DNA from: Sphingobium sp. 66-54
Lineage (GTDB): Bacteria; Pseudomonadota; Alphaproteobacteria; Sphingomonadales; Sphingomonadaceae
Direction of reading: 5' to 3'
Length of the DNA: 64,000 nt
Assembly: GCA_001899715.1 (NCBI GenBank)
Contig: MKWI01000016.1
Coordinates: 458,254-522,253 of the forward strand
The notes under the pieces were generated by a model. That model was not told the origin of the DNA. It worked only from the letters and a program-made list of their open reading frames with translations, and searched no databases. This document shows, in pieces, positions 44,618 through 54,132 of this stretch. Position 1 is the stretch's first letter; every line of letters begins with the position of its first letter. A program made the translations under genes and the position numbers.

Positions 44618-47083
44618 TTAGAATTTACCGCCGACGCGGATGCCCCAGGTGCGCGGCTGCTCGGCCGATGCAGAGATCACGCCAGCCGAGTTGGTCGTGC
44701 CGCCAACCAGTCGCTGGTTATTTTCGATGTTGAAGACATAGAGGCTCGCAAACCAGCGATCGTCATCGGCTGAAACCGTGATGGACGCATTGCTGACAAA
44801 GGCCGCCTCCGACCGGACATATGGAAGATATTCGGCCGATGAGTCGCTTTCGCTACGGTAGCGCGTGCCAGCCTGTAGAACCAGTTTGGTCGTGCCCAGC
44901 GGGATCGTCTGTTGACCGTTCAGGTTGAAAGACCATTTGGGTGAGTTGAATGCCCGCTTCCCGGAGCAATCCACGCGAAACACGTTGAGCGCAGCGCCTC
45001 CCGGCGTCGTCTGCGTGGTCGGCGCGTAGCCGCAGGTCGTGTTCGGCGGGAGTCCCTGGTTCGGCGCAAAATAGACGAAGCTGTCATATTTGGTATCGAG
45101 ATACTGGATGTTGGCGGACAGCAGGGTGTTGCGTGTCGCCCGCAGCTCCACATCCAGGTCGATGCCCTTGATCGTGCTGTCGCCAATGTTGCGGGTCAGA
45201 TAGACGGTCGCCGGCGGATTGCCCAGATCATAGCCGAACTGGCTGAATTGCTGGTTCTTGTACTTCCAGAGGAAGCCTTCGACATTGACCTGCAAGATGT
45301 TGCCGAAGAACCGGTTCTTGCTGCCGATCGTGTAGGCCTTGATCGTCTCCGGCGCGTAGCTTTCAACGCCCCGGGCGAACGAGAAGCCACCGGCATGATA
45401 GCCCGTCTCGAAGCTCGCATAGGCCATGCTGCGCGCGTTGAAGTCATATTGGGCTGCGAGGCGATAGGTGAATTTCTCGTTCTTGAGACCAGCGTTGATT
45501 GCGATTGGAGAGCGCAGGACGAACGGTGCCGCCTGCGACCCGCCAGCCACTGGTGGCAGCACGTAAAGCGGCACAGATGTCACCGGGAAGCCGCGTGACG
45601 TATAAAAACTTTCAAGCTCAGCGGCGCTGTCCACCAGCGGCGTGAATGGCAGGGTCGGGCAGAAATCCTGAGGCGGCGCCGGATTACCGCAAAACAGGAT
45701 GTAAACCTGTGACAGTCCGTCGAATCGCTTCTTGTCGGATGTGTAGCGGCCAGCAGCCGTGAGGCTGAGCTTCTCGATCGGCCGCACGGTGACCTTGCCG
45801 AAACCCGCCCAGGATTCGGTCGCGGTGGTGAAGCTCTGGTAGGGCGTGAGCGTTGCCTGGTTGTAAAAGGCGTGGGGAACGTCGATGTCTTCATCGAAAT
45901 ACATGCCGCCGATGAGATAATCCACTCCGGTCCCCAGCGTGCCTGCCCAGCGCGCTTCAAGGCTTGTCTGTTTGTCCTTCTCCTTCACGCCGCCCAGACG
46001 GAACACGCCGTTGAAGCTGTAATCGAGTTTGGCTTCACGATAGGCTGGCTGGATCGTCAGCGTTCCTGCATTCGTGATGTAGTTGAGTTCGCCGGTGATA
46101 CCCCAATAATCATTGTCATTATGAGGAACGCCATCGACGGTCGCACCCGTGCGGCCCAACTGAGAGACGAAACGCGCCTCCTGCAAAGTGTTGGAGCGCG
46201 GATCGAGCAGGCCTTGCTGCGGAGAAAAGCCGGTGGGGGTGAAGGTGTAGCCGGCAAAGCCGGTGGGTCCAAAGGCAGGATCGACCGTCCCCAGATAGAA
46301 GCCGCTCGCACTACTCCCGCTTTGATGCGCAAAGTCGAGCCCGACGCGCAGGGTCAGCGCATCGCTAGGCTCGGCATAGATCTGTGCGCGAAAGGCATAT
46401 TCGCGCTGCTTGCCGGTATCGTCCGAGAGAAAAGCATCACGGTGCGAAATTGTGCCGGCGACGCGAACGGCCGCTTTCTCGCCAATCGGCAGGTTGAGGG
46501 CTGCCTGTCCCGTCAACCAATTATAATTGCCATAGCCGATCATGGCTTCTCCCGAACTTTGCCCAAGTTTCGGGCGGTTCGGGATGACATTGATGGCGCC
46601 GCCGGTAGCATTGCGGCCATAGAGCGTGCCTTGCGGGCCTTTTAGGATCTCCACGCGCTGAAGGTCGTAGAACACGCCCGAGGTGGAACTGGGGCGGCCA
46701 ATATAGACCCCGTCATAGTTGAAGGCGATCGCCGGATCCGAATAGGAATTGACGGTAGAATTGCCGACGCCTCTCACAAAGAAAGCGGTGGTTGGCCCTC
46801 CTCCGCCGGATGCAGCGAGTGCCGGCGACGTTCGCGAGAGATCCTCCGCACGCACAACATTCTGGCGGATCAGTTCGTCAGGCCGGATGACATCCAGAGC
46901 AAGCGGTGTCTTCTGGCTGCTTTCCTGCACGCGTTGTGCCGTGACGATGATTTCTTCCAGGCCGCCATCGACCGGGTTGTTGATTGATGTCGCCACGTCT
47001 GATGGTGTTGTTTCTTGCGCGCTCGCAATCGTCGCAGAAAAGGTCACCCCCAATGCCGCGGAGGCAAACAGCAAACCTTTCAT
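44618..47083 (-). CDS. TonB-dependent outer-membrane receptor 1
   Basis: An 821-residue receptor: signal peptide ending SAQETTPS, TonB box IIVTAQR, plug domain with FFVRGVGNS and VEILKGPQGTLYGRNATGGA, then the beta-barrel ending WGIRVGGKF with the required terminal phenylalanine. Sphingomonads use many such receptors for large or poorly soluble organic substrates; placed under the shared operator beside aromatic-degradation genes, it probably imports the pathway substrate. Preceded by two TTCC-N8-GGAA sites and followed by a terminator, so it is transcribed alone. Confidence 0.92.
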   Translation of the reverse strand: MKGLLFASAALGVTFSATIASAQETTPSDVATSINNPVDGGLEEIIVTAQRVQESSQKTPLALDVIRPDELIRQNVVRAEDLSRTSPALAASGGGGPTTAFFVRGVGNSTVNSYSDPAIAFNYDGVYIGRPSSTSGVFYDLQRVEILKGPQGTLYGRNATGGAINVIPNRPKLGQSSGEAMIGYGNYNWLTGQAALNLPIGEKAAVRVAGTISHRDAFLSDDTGKQREYAFRAQIYAEPSDALTLRVGLDFAHQSGSSASGFYLGTVDPAFGPTGFAGYTFTPTGFSPQQGLLDPRSNTLQEARFVSQLGRTGATVDGVPHNDNDYWGITGELNYITNAGTLTIQPAYREAKLDYSFNGVFRLGGVKEKDKQTSLEARWAGTLGTGVDYLIGGMYFDEDIDVPHAFYNQATLTPYQSFTTATESWAGFGKVTVRPIEKLSLTAAGRYTSDKKRFDGLSQVYILFCGNPAPPQDFCPTLPFTPLVDSAAELESFYTSRGFPVTSVPLYVLPPVAGGSQAAPFVLRSPIAINAGLKNEKFTYRLAAQYDFNARSMAYASFETGYHAGGFSFARGVESYAPETIKAYTIGSKNRFFGNILQVNVEGFLWKYKNQQFSQFGYDLGNPPATVYLTRNIGDSTIKGIDLDVELRATRNTLLSANIQYLDTKYDSFVYFAPNQGLPPNTTCGYAPTTQTTPGGAALNVFRVDCSGKRAFNSPKWSFNLNGQQTIPLGTTKLVLQAGTRYRSESDSSAEYLPYVRSEAAFVSNASITVSADDDRWFASLYVFNIENNQRLVGGTTNSAGVISASAEQPRTWGIRVGGKF

Positions 47084-47126
47084 GTCACTCTCCCAGGTTT
47101 CGGCTCTTCCGCCGATTAATTCCTAT

Positions 47127-47142
47127 TTCCGTGAATACGGAA
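47127..47142. promoter_or_regulatory. TTCC-N8-GGAA operator A of TonB receptor 1
   Basis: TTCCGTGAATACGGAA, 44 bases before the receptor start. The arms extend to TTCCG/CGGAA, with AT-rich flanks as in the other copies. Confidence 0.75.
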
Positions 47143-47164
47143 TTAAACTTGGGTTGCAAACATT

Positions 47165-47180
47165 TTCCTTCATATGGGAA
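47165..47180. promoter_or_regulatory. TTCC-N8-GGAA operator B of TonB receptor 1
   Basis: TTCCTTCATATGGGAA, 38 bases (centre to centre) upstream of operator A. Only the four outer bases of each arm match, so it is the weakest copy. Confidence 0.6.
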
Positions 47181-47354
47181 TTACGGGCGCGTGGGGGGGC
47201 ATTGCCGCCGGGGCAACCAAAGTATTTATGAAAATCTGGCTGCGACCGTGTTCGAGATCATCGTGACCCGGGTCCGCCAAGCGCAGTTCTAGCGGACCGG
47301 CTTCATCCACCTCGCCGCCGCCATGGATCAGGCTACGATGGATATCGATCGCTC

Positions 47355-48146
47355 CTAGTGGCGCGATGGTGCGTGAGCCACCAGGGCGCAAAGTTCCTGC
47401 ACGCTGGTGATGCGCAGGCGTTGGTAGCTTCGTCTGCGGTAGGTCATGACGCTGGTCTTTGCGATGCCAAGGTCGAGTGCGGTCGCCTCTACGGACATGC
47501 CCAGGGATGCGCGGGCGCATACCTCCTGCTCGCGGCGGGTCAGGCCTGGAAACAGGTGGCGCAGCCGACATTCCACATAAGTCGCCGTTGGCAGGCGGGC
47601 TTCGGCACGTTGCCGATTGAGCGGGAGCATAGGCAAGGCCAAGAAGGCGAGGCCAACGAGCGCATCGATCTCGCCGTCGGTGAACACGCCGGACGACTTG
47701 TGGCGCGCGACGTTGATGACCCGCCATGTATCCGCACCACGCTGGATGATCGAGACACGCTCGATAATGCCTGCCTGCTGGAAGAAGCGGCGACGGAAGC
47801 CATCCGACGCGATGTCGATCGGCCGAACGCGCTGCACCGCGACGTCGTTGGTTGCCGGCGCGGCGCCATAGGCGTCGCAGACGGGATCGGTATTGTGATA
47901 GTGCCGGCTGTAGGCGGGAAGAAGCGCCTCAAGCTGCGGTTCGCAGAATACATATTGGAGGGAGCTATCCTCGCGGCTGGTTGCCTCAAACAGGTATATC
48001 CGTCTGGCGCCGCCGGTCACTTTCATCACTGCGTCGTGGACGGCCGAGCCGAACTGTGCAGTGCCAACCGTCTCCAGCAATCGCTCGTAGATCACGCCGA
48101 GCCCAGCGGACGCCCGCCAGTCTTCGATCTTGCGGATATAGGTCAC
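47355..48146 (-). CDS. LuxR-type transcriptional regulator
   Basis: A 263-residue regulator with a C-terminal LuxR helix-turn-helix (LTRREQEVCARASLGMSVEA, LGIAKTSVMTYRRRSYQRL). The N-terminal 180 residues form a GAF/autoinducer-like sensor domain, but I see no clear homoserine-lactone signature. The GTG at 48146 follows CAGGAGAGCTGAG and is preferred to an upstream in-frame start inside the MFS gene. It ends the TonB2-MFS-LuxR operon and may regulate it. Confidence 0.82.
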   Translation of the reverse strand: MTYIRKIEDWRASAGLGVIYERLLETVGTAQFGSAVHDAVMKVTGGARRIYLFEATSREDSSLQYVFCEPQLEALLPAYSRHYHNTDPVCDAYGAAPATNDVAVQRVRPIDIASDGFRRRFFQQAGIIERVSIIQRGADTWRVINVARHKSSGVFTDGEIDALVGLAFLALPMLPLNRQRAEARLPTATYVECRLRHLFPGLTRREQEVCARASLGMSVEATALDLGIAKTSVMTYRRRSYQRLRITSVQELCALVAHAPSRH

Positions 48147-48147
48147 C

Positions 48148-49407
48148 TCAGCTCTCCTGCCGCGCTGATGGTGAAGCCCCATCAGTCACTTCTACAGCAG
48201 TGGTGAATCTGGCAATGACGATCAAGGCAAATCCGGCGAGCAGCGCGGGGATGGCGAAGGAGGCGAGGATTGTGGGCTCCGGCAATCCCGCCTCCAGCTG
48301 GATGCCGATGAGGACGGGCGCAGCGACGGTGCCGATCCGCCCGACGCTTTTGGCCCAGCCGATCCCGGTGGATCGCAACACGGACGGATAGAAACCGGCA
48401 AGAACCACGTTGACGCCGCCATAGGCCCCAAGTGCGAAGAAACCGCAGAGCGCCAGTACCGCCTGCAGCGCAAGCGCGGAGCCGCCGCCGATGGTGGCTG
48501 CGGCGGCTGGGAACAGGAGGGCGGCTACGACGAGAAAGGCCGTCAGCACGCGATACGCACCGAACCGGTCGATCAGGATGCCCACTAAGAGCGCGGCCGC
48601 AATGCCTCCAAACGAAAAGATCGAGAGCGCGAGCGACGCAAAGTCGCTGTCATAGCCGGATCGTACGAGCAGGAGTGGCAGCCACGAGCTCAGGCAGTAG
48701 CTGATCGTGAGCATGCAGATGAAAACGAGCCACAGCATCAGGGTGCCGAGCCGGTAGCGCGGGGCAATCAAGGTGACAGGGCTTGGCGCCCGGCCGGGAG
48801 CGGCTTTGGGGGCCGGTCCGGGCGCGCGGCGGAGCAAGACTGCTGCCGCCACGGCAAACACCAGACACATAAGGCCAATCGCTATCATCGCAGGGCGCCA
48901 GCCACCGAGCCTGGAAAAAATCACGGCTGCGATGCCGGCCAGCGCGGCGCCAAGGCCATAGCCCGTGAACAATGCCGTGATGGCCAGTCCTCGCCGCTGT
49001 TCTGGGGCTGCGGCCGTCACCATCGCAAGGCAGCTGGGTAAGCAGCCGCCGAGAAAGAGGCCGGTGACCAGCCGGGCCCAGAACAGTTCATTGCCGGTGC
49101 TCACCATGCCGCTGGCAGACTGGGCGAGGCCGAATCCTGCTAGTGTGAGGGCAATCGTCCACCTGTCTCCATACCGCGCGGCGATTGGCGGAAACAGGAC
49201 AAGCCCTATGCACTGACCGATCAGATTGGCCGAGAAGATCGGCCCGAGCAATGTGCCGCCCAGATTGAGATCCCGGGCGAAATCTGGGGCGAGCGGACCC
49301 AGTATCGTGTGAACGAGGCCGTCAAAGAAATAGACGATGGCGCAGGTGACGGTGATGACGAGCGCTGCCCCGCTCGCACCACCACTACTCGTGCTGCCCG
49401 CCGTCAA
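48148..49407 (-). CDS. MFS transporter, aromatic acid:H+ symporter (AAHS)-like
   Basis: A 419-residue, 12-helix transporter. DGLVHTILGPLAPDFARDL in helix 1 and RYGDRWTIALTLAGFG with RLVTGLFLGGCLPSCLAMV fit the AAHS group (PcaK/MhpT-like), where an acidic residue in helix 1 is essential. It should carry a small organic acid over the inner membrane. The start is a TTG overlapping the TonB2 stop (TTGA); no better start precedes helix 1. Confidence 0.85.
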   Translation of the reverse strand: MTAGSTSSGGASGAALVITVTCAIVYFFDGLVHTILGPLAPDFARDLNLGGTLLGPIFSANLIGQCIGLVLFPPIAARYGDRWTIALTLAGFGLAQSASGMVSTGNELFWARLVTGLFLGGCLPSCLAMVTAAAPEQRRGLAITALFTGYGLGAALAGIAAVIFSRLGGWRPAMIAIGLMCLVFAVAAAVLLRRAPGPAPKAAPGRAPSPVTLIAPRYRLGTLMLWLVFICMLTISYCLSSWLPLLLVRSGYDSDFASLALSIFSFGGIAAALLVGILIDRFGAYRVLTAFLVVAALLFPAAAATIGGGSALALQAVLALCGFFALGAYGGVNVVLAGFYPSVLRSTGIGWAKSVGRIGTVAAPVLIGIQLEAGLPEPTILASFAIPALLAGFALIVIARFTTAVEVTDGASPSARQES

Positions 49408-51626
49408 AACTTGCTCGACAGTCGTATGCCAAAGGTTCGCGGCGCACGCAGGGTCGCCGCGACGACTCCGTTGGCGGAGTAGGAGGGATTGGGTGTCGCG
49501 TTGCTGATCACGACGCTGTCCTCGATATTGTTCACGAATGCACTTACGCTCAACCTCAAATCTCGGAATTCGTAAGTCAGGACAGCGTCGGTTCGGGTTG
49601 AGCTGCCTTCACGGGTTTCCGGGATATAGCCGATATCGAGCTCGCGCGCGCTCTCATAGCGGCTGAATAGGCTGGCAACGATCTGGTCGCCGGATGCGAG
49701 AGGAAAGCGCTGCTCGATATTCGCGGACCACACCCATTCGGGTGAGCGCAACGCCCGTAGGCCGCTGCAATCGACGAGCGTGCCGGTGATCTTGCACTGG
49801 GACGACGGGGCCGGTGGTGCGATGGTATTGTAGACGAGTTCCTTCACGTCTGCATCAAGCCACTGCGCCTGCAGCCCCAGCCGCGTCGTCGGTGTAATCA
49901 GCATCTCTGCCTCAACCTCGACGCCCTTCGTCTCGACCTGACCGATATTCTCCGTGACCAGTACGACCGCGGGCGGCACCAGCTTCACGTAACCAAGTTG
50001 CTGATCGCGATATTTGAGAAAGAATGCCTCCGCGTTGATCTGCAGGCGATTGTCGAGAAAGCGGTTCTTGGTCCCGATCGTGTAAGCGGTGACCCTCTCG
50101 GGTTTATAGCTGTTCGCTCCCGGAGGGCCGAGGAAGAAGCCGCCCGCCTTGAACCCCGTCCCGACGTTCGCATAGACGAGCGAGCTGGGACCGGCATCGA
50201 ACTCGACGCCGGCGCGCCATGTGACCGCGTCGAACGTCAGCGACTGATCGACGATGAAGGTGGGAGGGCCAACCGGAATGACCGGGATAATGGGATCAGG
50301 CCCCGGCACATTACGAACCGTGAAGCGCTCGCTGTCGCTCGTCTTGCGCTCCCAGGTGTAGCGAAGACCGCCGGTTAGCCGGAAGGCCGGCGTGATCGCG
50401 AAGGTGAGCTGACCGAAGGCGGCAGCCGTCTTGCCCGACGTGTCGATCAGCTGGTCACTATAGGTTCGCGCGGCCGCACTCTCGGTGTTCGAACGCGCCG
50501 TCACATCAGTCTTCAGATAATAGCCGCCGACGACCCATGAGAGGGGCTGTCCGGTGGGAGAGGCTAGTCGGGCCTCCATCGAGAGCTGCTCGGGCTTCTG
50601 GTGCTCGAGGATCTGGAAGCCAGCCTGCGTGCTATTGTAGCGGATGTCCGACCGACGATAGGCCGGGATCAAGGTGAGCGTGCCGACTGGTGTCACCACG
50701 TCGATATTGGCGAGAAGGCCGTAATAGTCGCTGTCGATAAACTGCGTGCGGCTTTGCGGTACGAGCGGTGCGTATGCCGCCGGCTGATCGGACAGGCTCG
50801 TCCAGGGATCGCCGATGAAGCAGGTGCCGGAACCGCACCTCTTGCGGACAGTGGCTCCGCCGCCGCGCCCGCCCTGATGGGTATAATCGCCCACGATGTC
50901 CACGGTTAGCGTGTCTGATGGCTGGAACCGGAAAGACAGTCGCGCCGCCTTGCCGGACTCATCCTCAGTCCCGTCCGAGAAGTAGCCGTCGCGCTGCACG
51001 ATCTGGTAGGCTGCTCGCAGGGCGCTCGTTTCACCAACTGGCAGATTGACGGCACCGGAAACGGCGAGCCGCTTGTAATTGCCCGCCTCCAGGTTGAGTG
51101 ACCCGCTGCGCTCGCCGATGCGGGCTCGCTGCGGGAGGATGTTGATCGCGCCGCCCGTTGCATTGCGGCCGTAGAGCGTGCCCTGCGGCCCTTTGAGTAC
51201 TTCGATGCGCTCAAGGTCGTAGAACAGGCCATGCACCGCCGTTGGGGTGGCAAGATATTCACCTGAGAAATTCACGGCGATCGCAGGGTCCGAGAAGGCG
51301 TTGCCGCCGAAATTACTGACGCTGCGGATGGTGAAGACCGTGTAGGGGCCTGCCGCCGGAGAAACCTGAAGGGCTGGCGCAACTTGCGTAAGCTGCTGCG
51401 CGGTCGTTACGCCTCTGGTTAGGAGGCCCTCACCGGATATGGCGGTGACCGAGACCGCCGCGCGCTGTAAGCTCTCCTCACGCCGCTGAGCGGTGACGAT
51501 GATTTCCTCCAGCCCCCCCTCGGTGCTTGTCTCGATGGGCGAGGTTGCAGGCGCATCCTGCGCGAGAACGCTCCCTGGCAAGAGGGCCAATGCGGTTCCC
51601 AGCAACAATTGAAGTTTTCCAGACAT
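49404..51626 (-). CDS. TonB-dependent outer-membrane receptor 2
   Basis: A 740-residue receptor with signal peptide (ending SVLAQDAPA), TonB box IIVTAQR, plug motif IEVLKGPQGTLYGRNATGGA and barrel ending FGIRLSSKF. It resembles TonB receptor 1 over much of its length, so they may be paralogues. Coupled to the transporter gene downstream: outer- and inner-membrane uptake in one operon. No TTCC-N8-GGAA site is found before it, so it is probably not under the TetR regulator. Confidence 0.9.
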   Translation of the reverse strand: MSGKLQLLLGTALALLPGSVLAQDAPATSPIETSTEGGLEEIIVTAQRREESLQRAAVSVTAISGEGLLTRGVTTAQQLTQVAPALQVSPAAGPYTVFTIRSVSNFGGNAFSDPAIAVNFSGEYLATPTAVHGLFYDLERIEVLKGPQGTLYGRNATGGAINILPQRARIGERSGSLNLEAGNYKRLAVSGAVNLPVGETSALRAAYQIVQRDGYFSDGTEDESGKAARLSFRFQPSDTLTVDIVGDYTHQGGRGGGATVRKRCGSGTCFIGDPWTSLSDQPAAYAPLVPQSRTQFIDSDYYGLLANIDVVTPVGTLTLIPAYRRSDIRYNSTQAGFQILEHQKPEQLSMEARLASPTGQPLSWVVGGYYLKTDVTARSNTESAAARTYSDQLIDTSGKTAAAFGQLTFAITPAFRLTGGLRYTWERKTSDSERFTVRNVPGPDPIIPVIPVGPPTFIVDQSLTFDAVTWRAGVEFDAGPSSLVYANVGTGFKAGGFFLGPPGANSYKPERVTAYTIGTKNRFLDNRLQINAEAFFLKYRDQQLGYVKLVPPAVVLVTENIGQVETKGVEVEAEMLITPTTRLGLQAQWLDADVKELVYNTIAPPAPSSQCKITGTLVDCSGLRALRSPEWVWSANIEQRFPLASGDQIVASLFSRYESARELDIGYIPETREGSSTRTDAVLTYEFRDLRLSVSAFVNNIEDSVVISNATPNPSYSANGVVAATLRAPRTFGIRLSSKF

Positions 51627-51712
51627 TGAGATCCTCCCCGCGGATCATCTCGTGTGACCGCCTTAATGGTTCTGTTCTTGTGGCGTTGTCCTTCGTGCAG
51701 AGGACAGCGGCA

Positions 51713-52615
51713 TCAATGTGCAATGCCGAACCGTCCTCGCGCTTCCTCAACCGTGGCCGGCGTGGCACCGTAAATTGCGGCGATTTCGACCGCTGCGCGG
51801 ACCATCTCGACGTTGTCTTTCGCCACCGTCCCGTCGGGCAGGTGGATGCTGTCCTCCAGCCCGACGCGGACCAGATCACAGCTCATGGCGATCCCGAGTG
51901 TGACAAAGCGGAACATGTCGCGACCGGTGGCCGTTATGCCGACGATTGCTTGCGGGAACAGCCGCTGCCCTTCGTCGATCGAGAAGATGACATTGCGTGC
52001 GACGGCTGGCGTGGCGCCGAACCCGCCGCCGTGCAGCAGCCAGATGTTGTCGCGGTGCCGATCAAAAATGCCTTCGTTGGCATAGCGAAGCAGTCGGTGG
52101 AGAGCGCTCGCTTCTACCACCTCATATTCGAGGGCGGATCCCTTCGCGTAGACAGCCTGGATCGTGCTTTTCAGCAGTTCCGGAGAGTTTACGTAAGGCG
52201 TCTCACCCGGATAATTGCCCTCGGGGTTGTAGAAGTCAGCCGACCCGGCAGCAATTCCGAACACGTCCTGCGGCGGGTTGATCGCCAGAATGCCGAGCCG
52301 CTCTTCGTCAGACGGCCAGTGGAGGGTGCCAGTGGCGGGATCACGGCGGACCCCAATGCCGTTGGTGGTCTGGATCAGAATGGGCGAGCGGGCACGGATC
52401 TGCCGGATCGTCTCCGCATAGATCTTCTTGTCGCCGCTGTTCCGACCATCCGGGCCCCGCGCATGGAAGTGCACCAACGACGCGCCCGCCTCGTAACAGC
52501 GCGCAGCCTCCTCGGCGATCTCATCAGGTTGCTTCGGCACGACCGCACCGTCGCGATTTTCCTGCATGCCCCCGTTAACCGCAACCGTGATAATAACCTT
52601 ATTTCCCGCAAGCAT
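51713..52615 (-). CDS. BKACE-family 3-keto acid cleavage enzyme
   Basis: A 300-residue protein of the 3-keto-5-aminohexanoate cleavage family, which condenses a beta-keto acid with acetyl-CoA to give acetoacetate and a new CoA ester. The zinc ligands fit HFHAR (SLVHFHARGPDG) and the histidine and glutamate of VRVGLEDSIHLPDG; the N-terminus KVIITVAVNGG is typical. The substrate of BKACE members varies widely. It is 86 bases upstream of the TonB2 gene on the same strand. Confidence 0.9.
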   Translation of the reverse strand: MLAGNKVIITVAVNGGMQENRDGAVVPKQPDEIAEEAARCYEAGASLVHFHARGPDGRNSGDKKIYAETIRQIRARSPILIQTTNGIGVRRDPATGTLHWPSDEERLGILAINPPQDVFGIAAGSADFYNPEGNYPGETPYVNSPELLKSTIQAVYAKGSALEYEVVEASALHRLLRYANEGIFDRHRDNIWLLHGGGFGATPAVARNVIFSIDEGQRLFPQAIVGITATGRDMFRFVTLGIAMSCDLVRVGLEDSIHLPDGTVAKDNVEMVRAAVEIAAIYGATPATVEEARGRFGIAH

Positions 52616-52897
52616 CGCGTGCCTCCCCTAATCCTTGAGAGACTAAGTTGATTGATGGCCACGTCTGTCCTCTGCCGAGATGACACGGTTAACGCCGGGT
52701 CTTGGCTAACCTGTTCTCTGTCTTACTCTTGCATCCGCAAGGCTGCTGGTTTGGAATGGACGGCAGTTTCAGGGGCTCAGAATCCGAAACCTGCGGGGCA
52801 ACTCCCAGCCAAATGCAGCTATTTGGCATCTTTAAATCAGGACCTGAATGAACGTCTGGAAGCTGGAACGCATTTTTTCGGCTAAACGGCCGATAAT
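52616..52897. other. Non-coding stretch upstream of the BKACE gene
   Basis: No convincing gene. It should contain the BKACE promoter; I see no TTCC-N8-GGAA operator and no other clear site. Confidence 0.5.
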
Positions 52898-53055
52898 GAC
52901 CGAGGCTGTGTAAAAACGTCTCGTCGCATTCGAAATGAACAACTTTCGGAATCGACGCGAAGCTTAACGCGCATAGAAAGAATCCGCGAGCGATCCCACG
53001 TGAACCAATCTTGCGCGGCCGACTCGCCCATCTGTGTTTTTACACGGCCTCGGTC
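52898..53055. mobile_element. 158-bp MITE-like element
   Basis: Terminal inverted repeats of 20 bases with one mismatch: GACCGAGGCTGTGTAAAAAC at 52898-52917 and its complement at 53036-53055. The inside has no plausible gene. A short internally deleted element with long terminal repeats is a MITE or the two ends of a lost insertion sequence. I cannot see a target duplication with certainty. Confidence 0.7.
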
Positions 53056-53235
53056 GGGAGCTATCACTTCTGCGCGCCTTGGCGAGCGCGACTGAAGCCG
53101 CTGACATAACCATCGTTTGAGGCGGCAAACGGCATCCCCAAAAGCTGCCCTACATTCACCGTTTCCGCATTAACCCTCGCTACTTCCCCAAACGAACAAG
53201 ACTGACGGCAAGCGTCGCCGGCGACCTACCGGGCG

Positions 53236-54132
53236 TCAGTCGCGCAATGTGGACAGCCCCGCAAGAAGCGGAGCGTACGCGGCGAGCCTGCGAGATATAA
53301 ATTCAGTGAAGAGCCGCACGCGCTTCGTCTTGCGTGTCTCCCCCTGCGTGAGAAGCCAGAGCGTCCCATGCATGGGCAGGTCGGTGCCCGGCACCCTCAC
53401 TAGCAGGGGGTCGGCATCTCCGACGAAGCACGGCAGTTTCGTCATCCCGACCCCTTGCTGCGCCGCGACGATCTGCGTCTGGGCGCCCGGCGTCCTGAAT
53501 GGAACTCCCGTGGTGTGAACCTCTCCCTCGCGCGCCCAGTCCGGAATTCCATGATTGTCCATGACGATCCACCGCATGGGATCACGCGCACCCGCACGCC
53601 ATGCGGCCAGTCGATCGCGAGACATGTAGACGCCACTGAACAGCTCCGGTCCCTTCAGGCCGTGAAGATTGAGCGGCAGGGTCTTGCGATCGGCGACAAT
53701 GCGGATCGCGACGTCGGCCTCTCGGTTGGTCAGATTCGCCACCTCGCCGGACGAGAGGATTTCCATCTCGATATCCGGGTGCAAGCGCGCGAAATCAGCG
53801 AGATCCGGCATGAGCAGGTGTGTGGCGAGGAACGGTGGAAGCGTCACCCGCAAAAGCCCGCGCGCGCTTTGGTCGCGACCGAAGACGCGCGTCTCCAGCC
53901 GGTTCGACGAGGCTTCCATCTGCTCCGCGAGATCGAGGACCTCCTCGCCCGCAGCCGTCAGGCGGTAGCCCGCAGGCAGCTTTTCGAACATGTGGGCCCC
54001 GAGGCGTTCTTCAAGCTGAGCGATGCGTCGCAGCACGGTCGAGTGATTCACCCCGAGGCGCTTGGCGGCAGCCCGCACTGAGCCACCGCGCGCGACGGCA
54101 AGAAAGTAGCGAACGTCGTCCCAGTCGATCAT
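53236..54132 (-). CDS. LysR-family transcriptional regulator
   Basis: A 298-residue regulator: helix-turn-helix FLAVARGGSVRAAAKRLGVN then HSTVLRRIAQLEERLG, and a periplasmic-binding-like effector domain. Divergent from the oxidoreductase series beginning at 54409 across a 276-base gap, so it probably controls that series and itself. Start at MIDWDDVRYF; an upstream ATG adds five residues. Confidence 0.9.
   Translation of the reverse strand: MIDWDDVRYFLAVARGGSVRAAAKRLGVNHSTVLRRIAQLEERLGAHMFEKLPAGYRLTAAGEEVLDLAEQMEASSNRLETRVFGRDQSARGLLRVTLPPFLATHLLMPDLADFARLHPDIEMEILSSGEVANLTNREADVAIRIVADRKTLPLNLHGLKGPELFSGVYMSRDRLAAWRAGARDPMRWIVMDNHGIPDWAREGEVHTTGVPFRTPGAQTQIVAAQQGVGMTKLPCFVGDADPLLVRVPGTDLPMHGTLWLLTQGETRKTKRVRLFTEFISRRLAAYAPLLAGLSTLRD

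Noticed and set aside
52882..53067. 61-codon minus-strand open frame over the MITE-like element
   Set aside because: It merely reads through the element and its inverted repeats; no ribosome site and no domain.
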